Assembly: GCF_012489685.1 (NCBI RefSeq)
Contig: NC_080042.1
Location: 50,644,066 to 50,708,065 of the forward strand
Length of the DNA stretch: 64,000 nt
Direction: 5' to 3'
Source: Lotus japonicus
Taxonomy: Eukaryota > Streptophyta > Magnoliopsida > Fabales > Fabaceae
This document shows positions 52,711-64,000 of this stretch, one piece after another. The notes beneath the pieces were generated by a model. The model was given only the letters and a program-made list of their open reading frames with translations, was not told the origin of the DNA and ran no database searches. Numbering within the stretch: the stretch's first letter is position 1; the number at the start of each line of letters is the position of its first letter. Made by a program: the position numbers and the translations under genes.

Positions 52711-55700
52711 ATGGCTTCCGATCTCGAAGCCAAAGCCAAAGAGGCCTTCGTGGAAGACCACTTTGAACTAGCGGTGGAGCTTCTCACTCAGGCCATTGAT
52801 GTCGACCCCAAGCATGCCGAACTCTATGCAGACCGTGCCCAGGCGAACATCAAACTCATCAACTTCACCGGTATCTTCACCCTTTTTTCCCTTCTCATGC
52901 TTTTCTTGTTTTTCTTGAAAAGTTTGGGGTTTTTTGGATACCCTTTTGCTTGTTTTGTATGAATAACCACGCCTTTGTGAGAAACTGAAACTGTATTCAA
53001 TTGGGTCTGTTGTTCTGGTTATGGATTCTTGTAGGAGCATGTGAATTCAACCAAGATAGGGTTTTTGCTTTTGAATTTGTTTAGTGTCTTCACTTTTAAT
53101 ATTCTTGAAAAAAAAATGTCATTGTGAAATTGGCATGTCTTGGTAACCAAGTTTGATACTCTCGTTTGCATGGACTTCCCTCGCATGTTTTGTACCGATT
53201 TTGTATCTCGAATATGCGCTTTCAAAGTGAGAGCTATTCGGCGTGGCATGGTTACCCTTACCAATGTACTGATATTCAGTTTAACTAGTGCGTGTACCAA
53301 TGAGCTTTTAAATAGAATAGAATGTATGATATATCTACGAGAAGGATTTCAATTTAAGATTATGTGTAATTAAACTATGAGTAATATTCTTGTATACACT
53401 TCAATGATCAAATATAACAATAAAGTTGTGTAATGAACCAAAATATGATCAATTAAATGGTGAAATTAGGAGTTCTTGTGTTCTAAGCATTCTAGTAATT
53501 GGATAAAAAACATCCTTGTGAGTGAAAGGATTGTGAAAACCAATCATGTGAGAGCATGAGATAAATAGAGTTATGATAATGGTCATCTATATTCATAGAA
53601 TGCTATTGTTTGCTTTGCTTGTTTATTCCTTTAGTTGGGTTTAGAACATGATTCCTTGCTCATTCTGTGTTTCCCCTTAGTTACAAATGTTTGTTAATGT
53701 AACTTTCCTGTGTACTTTGGATTTACCTGTTATTTGGGGTGTATAACTTAGCTGCAGATGATTTGTAATGATTTTCTAATTCTGGGAATCAAATTTCTTG
53801 CTTATTCTCTAGAGGCTATTGCTGATGCAAACAAAGCAATTGAGTTGAATCCTTCTCTATCAAAGGCATATTTGCGCAAAGGGTAAGTACAAAATCACCT
53901 TATCTTTGCCTTTTCTTATTCTTATATGTTTGGTAATTGTCACTACACACGTTGAACTTTTTAAATATAATATCCTGAAATGTTGTCTTTTCGAATCAAT
54001 GTCAAAAGCAGCCACTAAGCTGCCTAGGCATCGATGTAGGCTTGAATCAACGTGGCCTGTGTAACATGTGATGTGGGTGAGAATGTAATCAAAAGCGCTT
54101 TTTATTTACTTGTAGAGTCCATGATCTTTTGATTTTCACACTAATGCCCAATCCCACATACGCCTAAAATCCTTGTATTGTGTGATCAATAAAGGATTGT
54201 TGAGGAAACATGCAAACATGAGGGGTCTGTGCGCACAGACATATATGTTCAAATATAACTTTGTATTTTAGGTAGGATCTTTCTGTCCATGTTAAAATCC
54301 CAAATTTATGTCGTTTTTCCCCTCCCCCTCCTCTTCCAGTCCTAGGTATGATATCCATTGTGCAACCTTGGTGGCAGATTCAGCTGCATCATACAAATTC
54401 AGAAGTCTTAACCAATTTATCTCACTTTATACACTCAATAGACAACCTTTACCTAATCTAAAGGGCTATTCTAAACAGATGGATATCTTTGCATAATGGA
54501 TATCTTTTCCACCGCCCCTCCTCTTCCAGTCCTAGGTATGATATCCATTGTGCAAAGATATCCATCTACAATATGAGCACAACCACTGATGATTCACCTT
54601 AAATGTTGTCAATTCCATTCATATCTCATGTAGTAGAACTCTTTAGTGTTTAATATTAAAATATAATTACGAAAATCTAATGTAACAGATACTGCAATCT
54701 AATTGAATTTGATACTGGCTTATCATTATTTTATCTAAATATTGAGTGTTGCAAGGATATCTTGCTAAAGATGATTGATTTGTTGTGAAGTGCATCTGAT
54801 ATTGTATGTAATATTTTCATATGATTTACCCGTTTAATGGTGCTAATTACTAAATTTCTTGACTTAATCTTTGATTTGTTACTTTGGCTGCAGTACTGCA
54901 TGCATGAAACTTGAGGAATACCAGACTGCTAAGACTGCTCTGGAGATGGGTGCTACATTGTCTACAGACAAATCAAGATTTCTAAATTTGATCAAAGAAT
55001 GTGATAAACTCATTGCAGGTAACTTTGTTCTTTTTGTGGTAAAATTAATCCTATTGGGTGAAAAATTTATCATTTATTTATTTGTTTTTTTGTTTACTTT
55101 TGGTGTTCTAGACTTTTAGTTATATGTTACTGATGATTGTGTCTTGACTGTTGAAAGGAAAATTTGGATATGTCATTTTGGCTTGGAAACTGACATGAGC
55201 TTGATATTTTGTTGAACAGAAGAATCTTATCCGATGCCTATACAGGAAAAGGCCACAACACTGGATGCATCTCCAAAAGATGTTCAGCCGGATAAAGATC
55301 TTACAGAGCAGCCAATAGTAGCAGTGGCTAAACCTAAATATAGGTCAGTATAGCTTTCTGATTATTTATGTCCTTTGCTAGGGTTATGATAAGTACCAGC
55401 AATGAAGAAGGAAGAAAAATTGTACCTTAAGAATGCTCTGATAACTATATTGAATTCCTGGAATTTCGAGAGATCCAAGGATCTTACAGTGATCCCCAGA
55501 GATGCTAATCTTCTCTAACTCTCTTATTTGTAGCAATTGCTCTCTCACTCTCCAACTAACTCCCCACTAATTGACTAAAGCACTAACTAGTTATGAGTAC
55601 CTATCAATACTTCTTCCCTTGTTCCTTGACATCAATTTTCCAAATTTACACAAAAGGGGCACACCATTAAAAAAAAAATATGGGACACCATAACAGAGGT

Positions 55701-58700
55701 CACAGTGTTTTGCTTGCAGCTAAGCTTAACGAAATATGAGTCTAACCCATTGGGGTAATTTTGATCCAGTGTCTGAAATTTGTGAAACTCGTTCCTTGAC
55801 TGCCTTTCTTCTCCCTTCCACGTGTATTACCACTGAGGCCACAACCCTTCCGTTACCCCATGAGTTGGGTCAAAAGGTTTCGGTGGGGGCTGCTAGGTCA
55901 AGCTTGCATGAGTCATACTCTTGCTCCTGATGTAGCGTAAGACACTGCTTTGTTCTTTATAATATGACGTCGAGGACCCCCAGCTATCTTCTGACGTGTG
56001 TCCACCACTGGTGTGGCATTGACCATTTTACCTGCTCTGCTGTCTGCCAGTCTTGGTGTTGGATGTTTGACTAACCCCATCTTCCCCTCGGCCAATAAGA
56101 TAACTTTAGCCGCTGTTTGAGCATCCTGTCTAGCTATTTTTGAGGTGGTCGTTCGGCCATAAGTCTTGCATCCTCTCGTTCCTCTTGTCCTCATGAGAGT
56201 TATGTTTATGGCAACCTGCTTCATGGATGTCCCATGCTTCTTTTAAACAGTGCACAGGGCTGGTCTACGTTATGCCTAATTCAACTTTAAATTTAAAAAT
56301 GGGAGTTACACTAGGGAAAAGAGGGCAGTTAAGGAAAACCCATAGGTGGCTGATGTGGAGCAGTTACCAAGAGAGAGAAAGAGTGGGAGTGGGAGAGAGT
56401 GGGTTATAGAGCGTCAAGGGTAGCAGTGGGAGGCACGGAAGTTATTCTTTTGACACCGTGCAGCCATAGGTGCTTGGGCTCTCAATTTCAGAAATTGAGA
56501 ATTTCTGTTTTACTGTATCATATTTCTATTGTACTGTTTCAGAATTCCATTGTTCCCAAAGAATTGTCACTTAATCAAGTTGGCTCTAATACAGGTGAAT
56601 CTCCAAAGTACAAAATGTTGGGTGAATGAAAATGAATGGTTTTATATATTGCATCTTTTTTTTTTGGTTGATTCATCTGTATCACATCTCTTCATGCAAA
56701 GGGGCCTTTGGGCTTGATGCATCAGTAAGAAGGCCTGCTACTTCATGCTGAAAATAAACTTTGAATTAAAATATTGGGGGCAGCAAAAATCAAATTTTAA
56801 ACCACTTGGTCAAGGATGTTAGCTCTAATGTCATGTCATATTTTGTTATTTGACATGTCATGGATGGTTTATTTCTATGTATGGGCTTCTAGAAAATAAT
56901 CCCTCATCACTTGAGTGTTTACAATTTTTCAGTATCTGATGAGCAGAACTTATAAATAAGTCGTCTGTAATATTTCTTCTATTATTTGCGTACGATCTTT
57001 TGTGCTCTATGTGCATTAACAAATTTCTTTTAATGGAAGATGTTAACTTTGAAAAAATAATAATTATGCAGGCATGAATTCTACCAGAAACCGGATGAAG
57101 TGGTTGTAACCATATTTGCAAAGGGCGTATCAAAGGAAAGCATTACTGTTGATTTTGGTGAACAAATAGTATGGCTCTTATTTAATTAGTCAACGTTTCT
57201 TATGCTATTTTTTATTACAATTCCATGCATCTTGGTGGAACAAGTTGGTATACCACATTCTAAGCTTACTCCCTTTTTTCCTGATTTGTAGTTAAGTGTT
57301 AGCATTAATGTCCCTGGAGAAGATGCATATACTTTTCAGCCTCGCTTATTTGGAAAGGTATCAATAAGAGCTTTTGTCTCTTTGTATAATATGCTTTTGG
57401 ATCACTGGGGAAAATGTAGCTTACATGGGTTTATATCATAAGTTTTGTAATGGTTATACTGTGGATACTGGACATGATTATAATTTTGGTTATCTCATAT
57501 TTTGTTTTATTTTATCTCATTATAATGTAAAGTTGGTATGATATCTTTAATATGTGGATCAAATATGCATATACTTTTCAACCTCGCTTATTTGGGAAGG
57601 TATCAGTAGCCAATGTGAACCTTTGTCTCTTAGTATAAAATGCTTGGATCACTGGGGTAAATGTAGCTTGTATGGGTTTATATCATAATTTTTGTTATGG
57701 TTATACTGTGGATACTGGACATGGTTATAATTTTGGTTATCTGATTTTATTTTATGTTATCTCATATTATAACATAAAGTTGGTTGTATCCTTAATATGA
57801 AAATGATTCACATAGCCGACCTCACTTATTGTGATAAGGCTTTTGTTCTTGTATTTGTGTTTTGGTCTCAAGCTTTTATGTTGGCATATTCACATTTCAA
57901 CTCCTCTATATGATTATCTTAGCATTGTTTTGTCATTCTGTCTATTATGTTAATTTTTTGTTATCTTCAATCAGATCATATCTTCCAGATGCCGGTATGA
58001 AGTTTTGTCCACCAAAATTGAAATTCGCCTAGGGAAAGCAGAACCTATTCACTGGAATTCACTAGAATTCACCAGAGAGGTTGCAGTTGCACAGAGGGCT
58101 AATATTTCTTCTGGTAATTTCAGCTTTATCATCTGCAGTTTACCTTCCTTCCTGCATTGATTTAACATGATCCCTTTATTTCATATTAAGTGGAATAGCA
58201 GATTGCTGAGTAGCTGTCATACCAAAGATGCAACGTAAATAAACTTGTAATACACATATAATGATAACTAGTACAGATTATTCGAATTTACAGACAATAT
58301 TATTAGTAATCTCAAGTATGAACTAACAAAAATTTCGCAGTTGTTGGATGCACTTGCTGTTTGGACCCTAATTATCTTCATATCCACACCCACTACCTAA
58401 TTTTTATCATGATTTATATCTTACTCTTATCCCTTGCTGCCACAAATTTCGCAGTTATTGGAAGTCAAAGACCTACTTACCCATCCTCAAAACCAAAAAA
58501 AGATTGGGATAAGCTTGAAGCGCAAGTTAAAAAAGAGGTTTGTCTACTTCCTATAAGAAGTTTTAATCCTTTGTTTTTCAGCTCACTTCGTCCTCCTGAC
58601 ATTTTTCATTTCAGGAGAAGGACGAAAAACTTGATGGTGATGCAGCGCTCAACAAATTTTTCCGGGAAATATATCAAGATGCAGATGAGGATACAAGAAG

Positions 58701-58941
58701 GGCAATGAAAAAGTCATTTGTAAGTTTTATATATTTTCTATCTAGGATCATGGTTAGAGACTTAGAGTATTATGATGCCACTTGTTTATTCATCTTTATT
58801 TGGCATCCTTTTGATATTTCAATTTTGTTGCAGGTGGAGTCTAATGGAACAGTACTGTCAACAAACTGGAAAGAAGTGGGAACAAAGAAGGTAGAGGGAA
58901 GTCCTCCTGATGGCATGGAATTGAGGAAATGGGAATATTAA
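52711..58941 (+). CDS. SGT1: SGT1 co-chaperone (TPR-CS-SGS), ten exons
   Basis: Exons: 52711-52870, 53813-53882, 54894-55018, 55220-55343, 57072-57168, 57292-57357, 57975-58113, 58455-58537, 58615-58719, 58834-58941. All junctions are GT-AG and keep the frame, giving 358 residues. The TPR part (1-115; [27 protein letters not shown]) binds partners such as SKP1/HSC70. The CS domain (about 155-245; [16 protein letters not shown]) binds HSP90 and RAR1. The SGS region (about 280-358; [18 protein letters not shown], ending RKWEY) is needed for immune-receptor function. Family proteins are about 360 aa, so this is full length. Plant SGT1 stabilises NLR receptors and acts with SCF ligases in cytosol and nucleus. 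Introns 2, 4 and 6 carry duplications or repeat-like DNA. Confidence 0.95.
54325..54568. repeat. Local duplication and inverted repeat in SGT1 intron 2
   Basis: About 42 bp (CCTCCTCTTCCAGTCCTAGG...ATTGTGCAA) occur at about 54327-54364 and again at 54517-54556. AGATGGATATCTTTGCA (54478-54494) and its exact reverse complement (54552-54568) flank the second copy. It may be a small rearranged MITE. Confidence 0.75.
55344..57071. other. SGT1 intron 4, probably containing inserted repeat DNA
   Basis: At 1.7 kb it is the longest intron. Near 55434 the words GCTCTGATAACTATATTGAATTCC resemble a decayed copia primer-binding site and LTR start in minus orientation, and 55740-56230 is more GC-rich than the other introns. 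No intact gene or matching second LTR is visible. Confidence 0.35.
57323..57805 (+). repeat. SGT1: Tandem duplication of exon 6 end plus intron in SGT1
   Basis: 57323-57560 and 57565-57805 are about 242 bp apart and highly similar. The first copy contains the last 35 nt of exon 6 and its donor; the second has the corresponding 57565-57599 (ACTTTTCAACCTCGCTTATTTGG and following) with GT still in place but no exon 6 start and no acceptor. Confidence 0.88.
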
Positions 58942-59861
58942 TATACTTTTCAAATCAATGTCAATATATCATCATATATATTTTGGTGTGGATCTTTGGA
59001 TGCTTCATTTTGGTTAGATAACTGTTGAACAAATAGGAATACCTACTTTAACTGCTAAGACCTTACTTTTCTTGACTGAAGTTTGTTTGTCATTGGTGAA
59101 TATAATAATGCATGCTCTGTTTTGATTTTCCTTCTTTTAAGCCCTGCTTTCTACTATCCAGCTGAACCAATGATGAAAAAAATTGAACTAAGCTTGTTTC
59201 TCATTTCCTCTTCTCAGTTTTAAATTGCAAAACTGTCTTTCTTTATGTTTTGTACAGAAAAAATTAATAAAAAGTCATTTTCCCTATTTTATAAACAAAA
59301 GTTTAAAAATAGGAAATTAATAATATAAGTTGATAATTTTGTAATTTAAAATGGGAATCAGATAATCCAAATAAAAAAATAAAGTAACCAGATTCTAAGT
59401 ATGTTTGATGAATGAGATATTCAAATTATTTCTTCAACCAAGATTATTTTAACTACTTTCTGCCACTAACTTGTATTTTTATTCACATGGTGGACAAGCT
59501 ATTTCTCGAATGCCAATAAAAGAAGTTCATCTTTTTTTTTTGAAAGTAATAAAAGAAGTTCATCAATACTACAAAGATTTAATTTGGAAAAAGTGGGGAG
59601 AAATAGGTAGTAGTTACTGAGTATTATAAGGGGATATTGAGCCCCTGTGTCACTGTCGAGTTTAGGATTAAATTAGTTAGTCTAACAAAGCACTTAATTG
59701 ATTGATAAAACTAATAGTGACGATTCTGTACCCAAAAAAAGGTGACTGGAACATGGTGTTTAATTTTGACCCAGAAAAATAATTTGGTTTCATTGTTACC
59801 TTTGGTAATTAATAATATTTAATAATTAAAATCTGCTAAAACATTGAAATATAATGTTATC
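58942..59861. other. Intergenic DNA downstream of SGT1
   Basis: Holds the SGT1 3' UTR (AATAAT-like signals near 59104 and 59266 are possible) and AT-rich DNA. No other gene is seen. Confidence 0.5.
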
Positions 59862-59869
59862 CTCTAATT

Positions 59870-60080
59870 GAGGAGGCATGTATTGACTCCAGGAGTCAAT
59901 TAAAAAATCCAAATCTTGTCCCTTCATTTTATTAGAAAGAAAAGGTTGAGATTAAAACTTCAAACCTCTCATGTGGCCTCCACTACCAGGATTCCTCCTC
60001 CTTCTATTTGTGAACATAAAATGAAGGGCCAAGATTTGGAGTTAGTTTTTTAATTGACTCCTGGAGTCAATATATCCCTC
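59870..60080. mobile_element. hAT-type MITE (211 bp)
   Basis: Inverted ends GAGG...TATTGACTCCAGGAGTC and GACTCCTGGAGTCAATA...CCTC extend for about 55 bp, including AAAATGAAGGG and CCAAGATTTGG blocks. Direct duplications CTCTAATT flank it at 59862-59869 and 60081-60088. Confidence 0.88.
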
Positions 60081-60088
60081 CTCTAATT

Positions 60089-61162
60089 AATAAATATGTA
60101 ATTAACATGTAAAAAAAAAAGAATTAATGCACAACATATATATTAAAAATCACATACACACATCTTTTATTTAATAACTACATTTTTATGATAATTTTAA
60201 ATTATTCTTCATGCTGAATAAATCTTTTACATGAACATAATATATTTTAATAAAATTTGAATTTAGAAACTAAAAAATATAAAAATAATTAATAGTAAAT
60301 TAGTGTCATCTCTCCTCATAAAAAAGCCCTAGATGTTCTTTCATTTTGAATATAATATTGCTTCCATACCTCATATTTTATTACCTAATACTTTTCTACC
60401 ATTCAATACCAAACGAATTTACATACTTTTCAAACACGATTTGAAATTAGTCTCTTTTAATTTTACAATCTTTAGCTATTCAAAAGTTAAAATTCATATA
60501 CTTTTACATCCTAAAAGCATTGTAACAAGAGACTAAAAAGTAAAAATACAATACTTTGCTAAACGTAGGGACTAAAAATATCAAAAAGAAAATGGAACAT
60601 AAAACATCAGAGTTTTAGAGATTAATTAAAAATACATTTAAAAATATATTTTGAAATAAATAAACCACAAAAACTATGAGAGTGTCTCGTAACATGAATA
60701 GTAGAGAACTATAGAAGATCTCAGTTGAATTGTTAATAGCACAGATAGAATTGATTTGATTTGTGCTTGAAATTTGTTTGAACATGATCATATACAATTG
60801 GCTTGGCAGATAGTTAGTGTGTCCTTCAAATGTTCTCTGTCCTTTTTTATAAGTAGTATATTAACAACAGTTATTTATTCTAGCTCTTGTTATCTAAATT
60901 TAACACTTTGTTAACTTAACAAGAAATCGCATTTGACAGCAACAATAGCAACATATGACAGAATCCAATTTACAATTTTCATATTATTAGAACGGTAACA
61001 GTATGCAACAAGATGCAGTTACGGTAGTTGTCAATGACTGCTACTAATGGCTGGAGAGATGAAGTTCTTAATTCCTGGCATTTGAGCTTCCATTTGTGAG
61101 CTAAAATTTTCATTTTTCTCTTGTTTCTTTTTCCTTTGATTAATCTGCATTCTTTTTGTAGC
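60089..61162. other. Intergenic AT-rich DNA, upstream of the CHX gene
   Basis: No gene visible. The last part would hold the CHX promoter; I see no clear TATA box. Sequence shortly before the ATG is CTTTTTGTAGC. Confidence 0.5.
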
Positions 61163-64000
61163 ATGGAGGGGAAAATAAACACAAAAAACAAGAATGCGAT
61201 TAATGACACAGTTTATGAATATATTAGAACATGCATATCCATGCCGCCGCGGGTGAATTCAGCGACACCATGGTTGCGCATGGATGATTCTGAAATGTTT
61301 CCAGTGAATTCTTTGCCAGTGTTGCAGCTGCAGATTTGTGTGATCTTTTTTGGAACTCTTTTCTTCCAAACCATCTTGTGTCGTCTAGGAATCCCCAGAT
61401 TCACTTCAATGTGCATTGTAAGTCATAGAAACTCTGTTAATTTTTTATGACACGAATCAATTATATAATAATATTCATGCTTGGTTATTGCTTGTAAAGT
61501 AAGCATGGTGAAAGACTCAAAATGAAACTTGTCACTCTAAGATAATTTTAATCATGAACTTTATATTTTTATGATATCTAAGAGTGTTGTGATACATCTC
61601 CTTCTCACATTGATGTTTATGGATTGAAATCATGGTGTTTACTCTCTTTCACAAATTAAATTCTATCATGTCATTTAAAAGTTACATGTAGGATTGTATC
61701 ATATTTATATCTACTTGACACAATTTGATTGTCAAAAATAGGGAAAGAGACCCTAAATAGGGGCATAAGAGATGAAGATTTTATGTCATAATTTAGTGTC
61801 CTCAGATCTCATTTGTCTCATCAATTAAATGGTGTCATGTAGACCTGAATATGAAAATTATAATCTTATATTAGTAATTTTTAAATGACATGACATAACT
61901 TGATTAATGAGATAGAAAATGAGATACCAACTGAAAACACATGAAAACACATGAATAAATGATTTGACTCCCTTCATCTATTATGGCTTACATGGCCAAG
62001 TATGACTATTGAAATATTTTTTCTGTTGTTCATGTAACTGATACTCCACCTAGTGAAAAAGTTCATTTGCTTCTTATTAGAAGCATCTCTTTTATTGGAA
62101 TTGATTCTGTCATCTATAAATTAGTAATAAAAGCTCGTCTTCAAAATTAATTTTGCCTTTAGAATAAAATTATAGAAGAATTTTCAAACATGCACTAACA
62201 TACGCTTGTCGATTTTGTTGAGCAGGTTGGCATACTATTAGCAACTACCTTCACCCATACATGGAGCACGATCGTTGAGAGGTTGTTCTTCTTCGATTCC
62301 CAAGAAACTCTGGGTTTACTTTCAGTATTCGGCTACATGTTCTTCATGTTCTACACAGGTGTCAAAACAGACATGACCATGATCCTCAGAACAAGAAGGA
62401 GCGCCACAAACATGGGAACTATCGCTGTACTAGCCCCCTTTACAAGCGGCATGTTCGTTTTGAATCTCTACTCATCAAAACACCTCCAACCATCTCAAAC
62501 AGGAATGCTTGGAATCATCATCAGCGTCATCTCCTTCACGACATTCCCCGTTGTTTCTTCAGTTCTAAGCGACCTGAAGATCCTGAACTCTGAATTGGGA
62601 AGGGTAGGCCAATCCGCGGCGCTATTCTGCGAAATGCTCAACATGTTCTTGACATCAATCATGCAGTTCGCAACGCTAGCGTCGCGGCATGGCCTTAACC
62701 GAGCTCTCATCGGTCTTGCGGCCACGATTTGCCTGATTTTATTGATTTTTTTTGTGATTCGCCCAGCCATGTTCTGGATCATAAGACAAACACCAGAAGG
62801 TTCAAATGTGAATGATCACTACGTGTATTGCATTCTCACAATGGTGCTTTTTGCATCCTATGCAACGAACCGTTTTGGCTTCTATAGTATTTTGGGGCCT
62901 TTTATTTTGGGCTTGGCTGTTCCTGCTGGGCCTCCTTTGGGCACTGCAGTAATTAAAAAAATTGATACTTTTGCGAATGGTGTTTTGATGCCTGTGTTTG
63001 TGACTACCTGTTCCATGAGGGTGAGTCTGAGGGATTTCATGGATTGGAGGGATAAAAATGGTGGTGGGGGAATTGATAACTACATGGTGCAGACTCTGGT
63101 CATTATAGTTGTGACTTCTGTTGTGAAATTTGCTGTATGCATGGTGATTTCTATAATGAGGGAGTTGCCGTTGAATGATGCTGTGTCTCTCTCTTTGATC
63201 ATGTGTTCCAAAGGCATTGTGGAAATGGCTGCGTGCTCTTTGACCAGAGATGTCCTTGTAAGCATTATTCTTTTCTTTCATGTCTCATTGCTCATTAAGC
63301 TCTTAAGTATGTTGCTAATTTATGGTAAAAAGGTTATTCAAATCACTCAACTTGAAGTAAGTAAATACAAGTAAAATCATTCTAATCTTGATGTTGCAGT
63401 GATATTTTAACACATGTTTTACTTGGTCTCCTAAACTTACTTATAATCATTTCACCTCATATTTTAATTAAAATGATTTATACAAGCCCGAATGAAAATA
63501 AGTCTTAATCACACTTTTGGTCTTATTATTTCATGAATGCATAATTTTGGTATTTATAGTTTCAATTAGTCAAATTAAGTGAATCTGTTTTCTAAGTTGA
63601 ACAAATTTACTCTAGATATCGTCCAATTATTAACGAAAAATCATGGATCACAATACTTTTACGTGAATAACATTTTAAGATGATTTACGTCACTTTCGAC
63701 ATACAAATGAAAAAATTTATAATGTGTCAATATTTTTATTCACTACTAGACGACAGATTAATATCTAGATCAAATTTGTTCAATTTTAAAAGTAGAAAAA
63801 CTCAATGCCACGCAATGAAAATTTTGGAGACTGAAATCATGCTTGCTTGCCTGAAACTATATGAACGAATACGAAACTAAACCTATATATGTTTAATGAT
63901 TCATGAGAGAGTTTGTGATGATAATTCAATTTGCTTATTTCAAATGCAGGGCATACCAGATAACGTCTACTCTTTACTAATGATGTATATCATATTAAAC
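61163..64000 (+). CDS. CHX-type cation/H+ antiporter, 3' end beyond window
   Basis: Exons 61163-61417, 62226-63257 and 63950 to the edge, all GT-AG and in frame: 85, 344 and at least 17 codons. The first ATG is at 61163 (MEGKINTKN). The protein has a short cytosolic start, then many hydrophobic segments of the Na+/H+ exchanger (CPA2) fold, with FYTGVKTDM, FGFYSILGPFILGLAVP and LSLIMCSKGIVEMAA, matching plant CHX transporters. Those are about 800 aa with a C-terminal regulatory domain, which lies past the right edge. They exchange K+ or other monovalent cations for protons in plasma or endomembranes. Which CHX subgroup it belongs to cannot be told. Confidence 0.9.
61418..62225 (+). other. CHX intron 1 (808 bp)
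   Basis: GTAAGT donor and GAGCAG acceptor. AT-rich, with no inserted element recognised. The second intron is 63258-63949, also AT-rich. Confidence 0.8.

Noticed and set aside
55913..56224. 103-codon minus frame in SGT1 intron 4
   Set aside because: Basic, low-complexity translation without a recognisable domain; best treated as intron or repeat DNA.
62495..63281. Long minus frames opposite CHX exon 2
   Set aside because: Shadows of the antiporter exon, whose membrane segments and family motifs are on the plus strand.

Overview
This is plant nuclear DNA, most likely from a papilionoid legume. The evidence is intron-bearing genes (an SGT1 gene with ten exons, a CHX-type cation/H+ antiporter), long AT-rich intergenic DNA, and dense nesting of plant-type retrotransposons, including SIRE/Maximus-type Ty1/copia elements that are common in legumes. 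The species cannot be named from sequence alone.

About the first 52.3 kb is transposable-element DNA. Region 1-7010 is the 5' part of a minus-strand SIRE-type copia element with intact gag and pol and an envelope-like ORF running off the left edge; it sits in an older Ty3/gypsy gag-pro remnant (7011-7640). Region 8314-13366 is a second minus-strand SIRE derivative. It has a gag ORF without a zinc knuckle, almost no pol, two nearly identical LTRs, and a second truncated gag start beyond the left LTR (LTR-internal-LTR-internal order). It abuts and truncates the 5' LTR of a non-coding Athila-like element (13367-16567).

Region 17867-31204 is a four-layer nest: a SIRE-type LTR is split by a minus-strand Tat-lineage gypsy element (18122-30377; equal 321-bp LTRs and matching GATAA target duplications). 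The Tat element has an antisense spliced gene near its 3' LTR and a broken gag near its 5' LTR; its middle is replaced by a gypsy element with a 5.1-kb LTR and an inverted Athila-like LTR. Region 31.4-37.7 kb holds a hAT 5' end, RNase H scraps of LINEs and a 1-kb long-TIR element. Region 37.7-43.7 kb is a LINE with complete ORF2 and target duplications. Region 44010-47752 is a hAT element with perfect 8-bp duplications that contains an internally deleted LINE. Region 48.2-52.3 kb is a duplicated LINE fragment split by a solo LTR (TCTTC duplications) and a pogo-type element.

From 52.5 kb the window becomes genic: SGT1 (52711-58941, about 358 aa: TPR, CS and SGS domains), a 211-bp hAT-type MITE, and the 5' part of a CHX antiporter running off the right edge. 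SGT1 is an HSP90 co-chaperone for immune receptors and SCF complexes; the CHX gene is a membrane ion transporter. Nothing links the two functionally. The most notable observations are the LTR-internal-LTR-internal SIRE derivative with a knuckle-less gag, the shared +1 gag/protease frame offset, the antisense spliced gene of the Tat element, the ORF inside the 5.1-kb LTR, and two structural peculiarities of SGT1 (a partial exon duplication in an intron and a second in-frame splice acceptor).
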